Source: Deltaproteobacteria bacterium
GTDB lineage: Bacteria > Desulfobacterota_E > Deferrimicrobia > Deferrimicrobiales > Deferrimicrobiaceae
Assembly: GCA_023489025.1 (NCBI GenBank)
Contig: JAMDCN010000123.1
Span: 1 to 10,740, forward strand
DNA: 10,740 nucleotides
Reading direction: 5' to 3'
The notes under the pieces are model-generated. The model saw nothing but the letters and a program-made list of their open reading frames with translations, had not been told where the DNA came from and did not search any database. This document shows positions 6,009-10,740 of this stretch, piece after piece (the first letter of the stretch is position 1; every line of letters starts with the position of its first letter). The translations under genes and the position numbers were made by a program.

Positions 6009-6636
6009 CGCTGGCGCCTTCCGCGCCTTCCGCGGCCTCCTCGGCCGCGACGGTCACCACCTCCTCGACCCGCGGCGCGTGGACCGAGGCGATGGTCATC
6101 TTCCGGTCCTTCTCCACGGGGGAAACGCCCGGGGGGAACGCCACGTCGCCCAGGTGGAGGGCGTCGCCGATCTCGAGGCCGCTGACGTCGATCTCGATCT
6201 GCTCGGGGACGCTGTCCGGCGTGCACAGGACCTCGAGGGAGCGGGCGACGATCTCGAGGATGCCGCCCTGCTCGATCCCCGCCGCCTTCCCCCGGACCCG
6301 CACCGGGACCTCGATCCGGAACTTCTTCCCTTGGGCCACCTCGTAGAAATCGACGTGGATGACCCGGTCGGTCCGGGGATCGGACTGGGCCTCCTTGAGG
6401 ACCGCGTACGCCTCCTTCGCGGCGGCGCCGTCACGGATGTTGAGCCGGGCGACGACCGTCCCGCGGCGGGCGGTCACGAGGAACTTCTCCAGCTCCCTCC
6501 GCTCGAACTCCAGCATGCGCGTTTCGAGTTTCTTTCCGTAGATGACGCCGGGCACCTTCCCCCGGGCCAGCCGCTTCCTGTTCCGCTCCTTGCCGGCATC
6601 CCGGCGAAGATCCGTCGCCAGTTCCACCATCGCCAT
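5971..6636 (-). CDS. rplY: Large ribosomal subunit protein bL25 (CTC/TL5 form)
   Basis: Protein of 221 residues. L25/CTC binds 5S rRNA in the central protuberance. The N-terminal 5S-binding domain starts ELATDLRRDAGKERNRKRLARGKVPGVIYG and runs to IHVDFYEVAQGKK (about residue 105). The C-terminal TL5-type beta domain follows (RIEVPVRVRGKAAGIEQGGILE..., ISVSGLEIGD-like IDVSGLEIGDALHLGDV) to about residue 185. The last 30 residues are an acidic Glu/Ala/Lys tail ending EEKGKEKE, common in the long form. ATG 6636 is preceded by AGGAGGG (6645–6651 on the complement) 8 bases away, overlapping the prs stop; ATG 6630 is a possible alternative. The adjacent prs and pth make this the usual prs–rplY–pth block. 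Confidence 0.96.
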   Translation of the reverse strand: MAMVELATDLRRDAGKERNRKRLARGKVPGVIYGKKLETRMLEFERRELEKFLVTARRGTVVARLNIRDGAAAKEAYAVLKEAQSDPRTDRVIHVDFYEVAQGKKFRIEVPVRVRGKAAGIEQGGILEIVARSLEVLCTPDSVPEQIEIDVSGLEIGDALHLGDVAFPPGVSPVEKDRKMTIASVHAPRVEEVVTVAAEEAAEGAEGASVAESEEKGKEKE

Positions 6637-6649
6637 GTTCCTGTCCCTC

Positions 6650-7585
6650 CTATACGAACAGAGAGCTGACCGAGTCGTTGAAATGGACCCGCTTGATGGC
6701 CTCCCCCAGCAGCGGCGCCACGGAGAGGACCCGGATCCTCCGGCAGGCCGCCTTGGAACCCAGGGGGATCGTGTTGGTCACCACGAGCTCCTCGATCTCC
6801 GACCCCTCGAGCCGCTCGATGGCGGGGCCCGAGAGCACCGCGTGGGTGGCCAGGGCGAAGACGCGCGAGGCCCCCTCCCGGCGGAGCGCCTCGGCGGTCT
6901 GGACGAGCGTCCCCGCCGTGTCCACGATGTCGTCCAGGACCAGAGCCGTCTTCTTCTCGACCTCGCCGATGATGTGCATCACCTGGGCCACGTTGGGAGC
7001 CACGCGCCGCTTGTCGATGATCGCCAGGGAGGCGTTCAGCCGCTTGGCGAACGCGCGGGCCCGCTCGACGCCGCCGGCGTCGGGGGAGATGATCACGATG
7101 TCGTTCCGGTAGTTCGCCCGGATGTGATCGAGCATCACGGGGGCCGCGTAGAGGTGGTCGACCGGGATGTTGAAGAACCCCTGGATCTGCCCCGCGTGCA
7201 GGTCCATGGTGATCACGCGCGAGACCCCCGCCGCCGCGAGGAGGTCGGCCACGAGCTTCGCCGTGATGGGGGCCCGGGGGATCACCTTCCGGTCCTGCCG
7301 CGCATAGCCGTAGTACGGGATGACCGCGGTCACCCGCTTGGCCGAGGCGCGCTTGAGGGCGTCCATGATGATCAACAGCTCCATCAGGTGGTCGTTCGCC
7401 GGCGGGCAGGTGGGCTGGATGATATAGACGTCTGCCCCGCGCACGTTCTCCCGGATCTCCACGTTGACCTCGCCGTCGCTGAACCGCTTGACGGCGCAAT
7501 CCCCGATGGGGATGCCCAGGAACGCGCAGATTTCCTTCGCGAGCTCGGGGTTGGCGTTCCCCGAAAACAGCTTGAGCCTGGTCAC
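6650..7585 (-). CDS. prs: Ribose-phosphate pyrophosphokinase (PRPP synthetase)
   Basis: Protein of 311 residues, normal length for class I Prs. It transfers pyrophosphate from ATP to ribose 5-phosphate to make PRPP for purine, pyrimidine, His, Trp and NAD synthesis. Motifs are [12 protein letters not shown] at the start, [10 protein letters not shown] (35–44), [12 protein letters not shown] (89–100, ATP site), [13 protein letters not shown] (126–138, metal-binding His/Asp), the flexible catalytic loop DKRR (191–194) and the PRPP loop [11 protein letters not shown] (216–226). The C-terminus [10 protein letters not shown] is typical. The start is GTG 7585; AGGGG of the repeat AGGGGATTTT lies about 8 bases upstream. 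It has its own strong promoter directly after tRNA-Gln, so its expression need not depend on the ispE promoter. The stop codon overlaps the rplY ribosome site. Confidence 0.97.
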   Translation of the reverse strand: MTRLKLFSGNANPELAKEICAFLGIPIGDCAVKRFSDGEVNVEIRENVRGADVYIIQPTCPPANDHLMELLIIMDALKRASAKRVTAVIPYYGYARQDRKVIPRAPITAKLVADLLAAAGVSRVITMDLHAGQIQGFFNIPVDHLYAAPVMLDHIRANYRNDIVIISPDAGGVERARAFAKRLNASLAIIDKRRVAPNVAQVMHIIGEVEKKTALVLDDIVDTAGTLVQTAEALRREGASRVFALATHAVLSGPAIERLEGSEIEELVVTNTIPLGSKAACRRIRVLSVAPLLGEAIKRVHFNDSVSSLFV

Positions 7586-7587
7586 GG

Positions 7588-7620
7588 AAAATCCCCTGCC
7601 TGCGGAGGGTAAAATCCCCT
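7588..7620. repeat. Direct repeat AAAATCCCCT x2 in the prs leader
   Basis: The ten bases AAAATCCCCT occur at 7588–7597 and again at 7611–7620, 23 bp apart start to start. On the transcribed strand this is AGGGGATTTT twice. The copy nearer the gene supplies the likely ribosome-binding site of prs (GTG 7585), and the farther copy lies in the middle of the predicted 5' leader. Two copies about two helical turns apart could be an operator, or could be chance. Confidence 0.4.
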
Positions 7621-7642
7621 TTCTTCAAGCCGAGAACGGATC

Positions 7643-7670
7643 ATTATACCCTCAGTCACGTCCTTGGCAA
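7643..7670 (-). promoter_or_regulatory. Sigma70-type promoter for prs
   Basis: On the minus strand TTGCCA (7665–7670) and a perfect TATAAT (7643–7648) are separated by 16 bases. The predicted transcript starts near 7636 and has a leader of about 50 bases before the prs GTG at 7585. It lies in the 99-bp gap between tRNA-Gln and prs, where an internal promoter makes sense, and this AT-rich hexamer stands out in a GC-rich genome. Confidence 0.75.
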
Positions 7671-7684
7671 GGGGAAAAAGGCAA

Positions 7685-7758
7685 TGGCTGGGAGGGAAGG
7701 GGTCGAACCTTCATTAGAGGCTCCAAAGGCCCCTGTCCTGCCGTTAGACGACCTCCCA
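7685..7758 (-). tRNA. tRNA-Gln (anticodon TTG)
   Basis: A 74-base cloverleaf can be drawn: acceptor TGGGAGG with CCTCCCA, short 3-bp D-stem (GTC/GAC), anticodon stem GGGGC/GCCTC around the loop CTTTGGA (anticodon TTG, complement of 7724–7726), a 4-base variable loop TAAT, T-stem GAAGG/CCTTC with loop TTCGACC, discriminator G and an encoded CCA (7685–7687). The U at position 1 and the 3-bp D-stem fit bacterial tRNA-Gln. It lies between spoVG (22 bp) and the prs promoter. It is probably processed from the ispE–spoVG transcript, or from a promoter not seen here. Confidence 0.95.
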
Positions 7759-7780
7759 GCGGGCCCTGCAGCCGATGATG

Positions 7781-8065
7781 TTACCGGGCGACCGCCACGG
7801 GGTCAAGACCGGAGGCCTGGCGCCCGTACTCCCGGATGATCGCCTCCTCGATCTTCGACCGGGTCTCGTTGTTCAACGGGTGCGCGATGTCCCGGTAGGT
7901 CCCGTCCTTCTTCTTCTTGCTCGGCATCGCCACGAACAGTCCCGAGTTCCCCTCGATGATCTTGAGGTCCCGGACCACAAAACAGTTGTCGAAGATGATC
8001 GTGGCATACCCCTTGAGTTTCTCGTTGTCCTGGACCGGGTAGACCTTGACCTCCGTGATCTCCAT
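7781..8065 (-). CDS. spoVG: SpoVG family nucleic-acid-binding regulator
   Basis: Protein of 94 residues. It matches SpoVG nearly end to end: MEITEVKVYPV, GYATIIFDNCFVVRDLKIIEGN (about 19–40), GLFVAMPSKKKKDGTYRDIAHPLN (42–65), then the C-terminal helix RSKIEEAIIREYGRQ. SpoVG is a small dimeric protein that binds DNA and RNA; it was first found in Bacillus sporulation but is also common in non-sporulating bacteria, including deltaproteobacteria. The Bacillus role should not be assumed here. ATG 8065 has AAGGAGG (8072–8078 on the complement) 6 bases upstream, 14 bp after the ispE stop. The longer open frame back to 8947 is a shadow of ispE. Confidence 0.95.
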   Translation of the reverse strand: MEITEVKVYPVQDNEKLKGYATIIFDNCFVVRDLKIIEGNSGLFVAMPSKKKKDGTYRDIAHPLNNETRSKIEEAIIREYGRQASGLDPVAVAR

Positions 8066-8079
8066 CTCCCCCCTCCTTC

Positions 8080-8931
8080 TCAGATGTTTCGGGCCAGGAA
8101 CCGCTCCAGCCCATCCTCCGGCGGGAGCGCCCCCAACGCCCGCCGCGCCTCCGTTTCCGTCCTGAACAGCCCGAAGACCGCCGAACCGCTCCCCGTGAGC
8201 CCCGCGCCTTCCGCCCCGGCAGCGCGAAGGCCCTCCTTGATCCTCCCGATCTCGGGGCGGTCGTTCCCCCACGCCGCCTCGAAGTCGTTCTCCACGGCTC
8301 CGGCGACGTCGTCCCAGGTCCGGAACGAAGGGGTTTTCAGCCGCCCCGGCGGGCCGCCCGATCCCCGCCCGAGCCGCTCGTACCCTTCGCGCGTCGGGAG
8401 CCCGAACGGCGGCTTCACGATCGCAGCGAAGAACGGAACATCCCAGCGGACCGGGGTGAGGACGTCCCCGAACCCCTCCGCGAGCGCCGGCCTCCCCAGC
8501 GCGAAGAAGGGGACATCCGCGCCCACGCGCGAGGCGATCTCCATCATCGCCCCGCCAGGCGGGTTCCACTCCGTCAGGGCGAGCAGCCCTTTCAGCGTCG
8601 CGGCGGCGTCGGAACTCCCCCCGCCCAGCCCCGCTTCCCGCGGGATCCGCTTCCGGATCCGGATCCGGACCCCCCGCGGAGCGCCGGCCCGCTCCATGAA
8701 CAGCGCGGCCGCCTTGTGGCAGATGTTCCGGGCGTCCGCGGGGACGCCGGGGTCGTTCGCCTCCACGGAAATCCCCGACGGCGCCTCCTCCACCGTCACC
8801 TCGTCGTAAAGGGTCACGGGAACCATCACGGTGCGGATGTTGTGGTACCCGTCGGGGCGCCTGCCGAACACCTTGAGGGAGATGTTGAGCTTGGCGGGGG
8901 CAAGGAAGGACAGACCGTGGGATGCGCTCAC
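8080..8931 (-). CDS. ispE: 4-diphosphocytidyl-2-C-methyl-D-erythritol kinase
   Basis: Protein of 283 residues, a cytoplasmic GHMP kinase. It phosphorylates CDP-methylerythritol with ATP in the non-mevalonate (MEP) isoprenoid pathway. Motif 1 is FLAPAKLNISLKV (Lys14), the ATP-binding motif 2 is PREAGLGGGSSDAAATL (97–113), GADVPFF holds Asp139 (the proposed general base) and motif 3 is GLTGSGSAVFG (244–254), so all key parts are present. The start GTG 8931 gives MSASHGLSFLAPAKLN; no clear ribosome site is seen (GGGCG at best), so the start is less sure than the gene. It is the first gene of the ispE–spoVG–tRNA group, behind a candidate promoter, and 109 bp separate it from clpB. Confidence 0.95.
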   Translation of the reverse strand: MSASHGLSFLAPAKLNISLKVFGRRPDGYHNIRTVMVPVTLYDEVTVEEAPSGISVEANDPGVPADARNICHKAAALFMERAGAPRGVRIRIRKRIPREAGLGGGSSDAAATLKGLLALTEWNPPGGAMMEIASRVGADVPFFALGRPALAEGFGDVLTPVRWDVPFFAAIVKPPFGLPTREGYERLGRGSGGPPGRLKTPSFRTWDDVAGAVENDFEAAWGNDRPEIGRIKEGLRAAGAEGAGLTGSGSAVFGLFRTETEARRALGALPPEDGLERFLARNI

Positions 8932-8964
8932 AATTCGCCCGGCTCAAACGATGTTATTGAGCGA

Positions 8965-8993
8965 ACGTTACCCCCTTCGGATCCCTTTGTCAA
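8965..8993 (-). promoter_or_regulatory. Candidate sigma70 promoter upstream of ispE
   Basis: On the minus strand a perfect TTGACA (8988–8993) is followed after exactly 17 bases by TAACGT (8965–8970), which keeps the T, A and final T of the -10 consensus. The predicted start is near 8957, about 26 bases ahead of the ispE GTG. It lies in the AT-richer gap between clpB and ispE. The -35 is convincing; the -10 is weak. Confidence 0.5.
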
Positions 8994-9040
8994 GGAGGAA
9001 GGGAGGACAAACGAAACTAACTGTTTTGAAAGAAGAAATC

Positions 9041-10740
9041 CTACGTGGCCGTCTTGTTCGCGAAGCGAAAACCCGATTTCCTGTCCGCGTCGACGATGAC
9101 GCCGTCCCCCTCACGGAAGGTCCCCTTCAGGATCTCGAGGGCCAGGGGGTCCTGGACATGCTTCTGGATGGCGCGCCGAAGCGGCCGGGCGCCGTAGACC
9201 GGGTCGTACCCGATCTCGGCGAGGCGCGTTTTCGCCGCGGGGGTGAGCTCGACGGCGATCTTCCGGCCGGCCAGGCGGGCATTGACCTCCCGGATCATCA
9301 GGTCGACGATCCGGGCCAGATGCTCCCTGCCCAGCCCGTGGAAGAGGATGATCTCGTCCAGCCGGTTCAGGAACTCGGGGCGGAAGGAGCGGCGCAGCTC
9401 CTCCATCACCCGGTCGCGGGCCACATCCTCCCCCTTGCCGGAGAGTTCCTGGATCCAGTGGGACCCGATGTTCGAGGTGAGGATCGCCACCGCGTTCCGG
9501 AAATCGACCGTGCGCCCCTTGCCGTCGGTGAGCCGCCCGTCCTCGAGGATCTGCAGGAGAATGTTGAAGACGTCCGGGTGCGCCTTCTCGACCTCGTCGA
9601 AGAGGACCACCGTGTACGGCTTCCGCCGGACCGCCTCGGTCAGCGCCCCGCCCTCCTCGTACCCCACGTACCCGGGCGGAGCCCCGATCATCCGGGCCAC
9701 CGAGTGCTTTTCCATGTACTCGGACATGTCGAGCCGGACCATCGCGCCTTCGTCGTCGAAGAGGAACTGGGCGAGCGCCCGCGCGAGCTCGGTCTTGCCG
9801 ACGCCGGTCGGCCCCAGGAAGAGGAACGAGCCGATCGGGCGGCGGGGGTCCTTGAGTCCGGACCGGGCGCGCCGGATGGCGTTGGACACGAGCCGGACCG
9901 CCTCCTCCTGCCCCACGACCCGGTCGGCGAGCCGCTCCTCCATCTCCAGGAGCTTCCGGACCTCGCCCTCGACGAGCCTCGAGACCGGGATCCCGGTCCA
10001 CCGGGAGACGACCTGCGCGATGTCCTCCTCGTCCACCTCCTCCTTGAGGAGCCGCCCCTCGCCTCCCGCGGGGAGCGCTTTCATCAACTCGTCCGCCTCG
10101 CGCTGGAGCGCCGGGATCGTCCCGTACTTGAGCTCCGACGCCCTCTCGAGGTTCCCCTCCCGCTCGGCGCGCTGCATCTCGGAGAGCGCCTGCTCGATCC
10201 GCTCCTTGACTTCGCGGCTCTTCCCGATCCCCTTCTTCTCCTCCTCCCAACGGGCCTCGAGGGCGGCCTCCCGCCCCGAGAGGCCGGACAGCTCCTCTTC
10301 GATCCGGGCGCGCCTCTCCTTCGAGGCCGGGTCGGTCTCCTTGCCGAGCGCCTGCTTCTCCATCTCGAGCTGGATCCTGCGGCGCCGGACCTCGTCGATC
10401 CCGGTCGGGACGGAGTCGATTTCGATCTTGAGCCGCGACGCCGCCTCGTCCACGAGGTCGATCGCCTTGTCGGGAAGGAACCGGTCGGAGATGTACCGGT
10501 GGGAGAGCGTCGCCGCCGCGACGAGCGCCGAGTCCTTGATCCGGACGCCGTGGTGGACCTCGTAGCGGCCTTTGAGCCCCCGCAGGATCGCGATCGTGTC
10601 CTCGACCGAGGGCTCCGCGACGAGAACCGGCTGGAACCGCCGCTCGAGCGCCGCGTCCTTTTCGACGGACTTGCGGTACTCGTCGATCGTGGTCGCCCCC
10701 ACGCACCGCAGCTCCCCGCGCGCGAGCGCCGGCTTGAGCC
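9041..10740 (-). CDS. clpB: ATP-dependent disaggregase ClpB, C-terminal two-thirds (5' end outside window)
   Basis: The visible part has 565 residues and starts inside the first ATPase domain ([23 protein letters not shown]), so about 290–300 residues lie beyond position 10740. ClpB is a hexameric AAA+ chaperone that threads aggregated proteins with DnaK/DnaJ help. In the fragment: arginine finger ALERRF (30–35); the long coiled-coil middle domain rich in Glu/Arg/Lys (about 115–225) that distinguishes ClpB from ClpA/ClpC; the second ATPase with Walker A GPTGVGKT (309–316), pore loop GYVG (356–359), Walker B VVLFDE (377–382) and sensor-2 GARPLRR (516–522). The stop is TAG at 9041–9043. No convincing intrinsic terminator follows before the ispE promoter. 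Heat-shock control cannot be judged because the promoter is not in the window. Confidence 0.97.
   Translation of the reverse strand, partial: LKPALARGELRCVGATTIDEYRKSVEKDAALERRFQPVLVAEPSVEDTIAILRGLKGRYEVHHGVRIKDSALVAAATLSHRYISDRFLPDKAIDLVDEAASRLKIEIDSVPTGIDEVRRRRIQLEMEKQALGKETDPASKERRARIEEELSGLSGREAALEARWEEEKKGIGKSREVKERIEQALSEMQRAEREGNLERASELKYGTIPALQREADELMKALPAGGEGRLLKEEVDEEDIAQVVSRWTGIPVSRLVEGEVRKLLEMEERLADRVVGQEEAVRLVSNAIRRARSGLKDPRRPIGSFLFLGPTGVGKTELARALAQFLFDDEGAMVRLDMSEYMEKHSVARMIGAPPGYVGYEEGGALTEAVRRKPYTVVLFDEVEKAHPDVFNILLQILEDGRLTDGKGRTVDFRNAVAILTSNIGSHWIQELSGKGEDVARDRVMEELRRSFRPEFLNRLDEIILFHGLGREHLARIVDLMIREVNARLAGRKIAVELTPAAKTRLAEIGYDPVYGARPLRRAIQKHVQDPLALEILKGTFREGDGVIVDADRKSGFRFANKTAT

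Noticed and set aside
8066..8947. Long N-terminal extension of the spoVG frame (to 388 codons).
   Set aside because: It runs through ispE in another frame; the conserved SpoVG protein begins exactly at ATG 8065 behind a perfect AAGGAGG.
8932..9040. An intrinsic terminator for clpB.
   Set aside because: The gap is AT-richer and has T-runs on the minus strand, but I could find no stable GC hairpin before them.

Overview
This is a GC-rich bacterial chromosome segment. Eleven protein genes plus one tRNA, from clpB down to dnaB, all lie on the minus strand. A short foreign-looking stretch and a lipoprotein gene lie on the plus strand at the left edge. The order ispE–spoVG–tRNA-Gln–prs–rplY–pth followed by rpsF–ssb–rpsR–rplI–dnaB, together with the GC content, suggests a Desulfuromonadota/deltaproteobacteria-like lineage. 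SpoVG in an otherwise Gram-negative-looking setting (a lipoprotein patatin with a lipobox) fits this. The taxonomy is an inference from synteny recalled from Geobacter-type genomes; no marker was aligned.

Left edge (1–814, plus strand): the C-terminal tail of a DNA methyltransferase is followed, with no gap, by a PD-(D/E)XK-nuclease-like gene interrupted by one in-frame TGA. Base composition here is clearly lower in GC than the rest. I read it as the end of a horizontally acquired restriction-modification module whose nuclease has been inactivated. A patatin-like phospholipase lipoprotein gene follows (822–1709), convergent with dnaB.

Middle (1725–5304, minus strand): the replication/ribosome cluster rpsF–ssb–rpsR–rplI–dnaB. 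DnaB carries a 135-residue mini-intein (1935–2339) that splits the helicase between its Walker motifs and its arginine-finger region, so splicing is needed to make a working helicase. A 164-bp element with near-perfect inverted ends and four internal hairpins (3541–3704) sits between rplI and dnaB. A GC-rich hairpin precedes rpsF and may be a regulatory leader.

Right (5370–8931, minus strand): pth, rplY, prs, tRNA-Gln(TTG), spoVG and ispE, covering peptidyl-tRNA recycling, 5S-rRNA binding, PRPP supply, tRNA, a nucleic-acid-binding regulator and isoprenoid precursor synthesis. Sigma70-like promoters are visible before ispE and, very clearly, between tRNA-Gln and prs. The window ends inside clpB (9041 to beyond 10740), a disaggregase gene lacking its 5' part here.

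The sequence shows no CRISPR array, complete insertion sequence, rRNA gene or obviously new multi-gene system. The points most worth following up are the intein with its shifted insertion site, the structured inverted-repeat element, and the decayed restriction-modification end.
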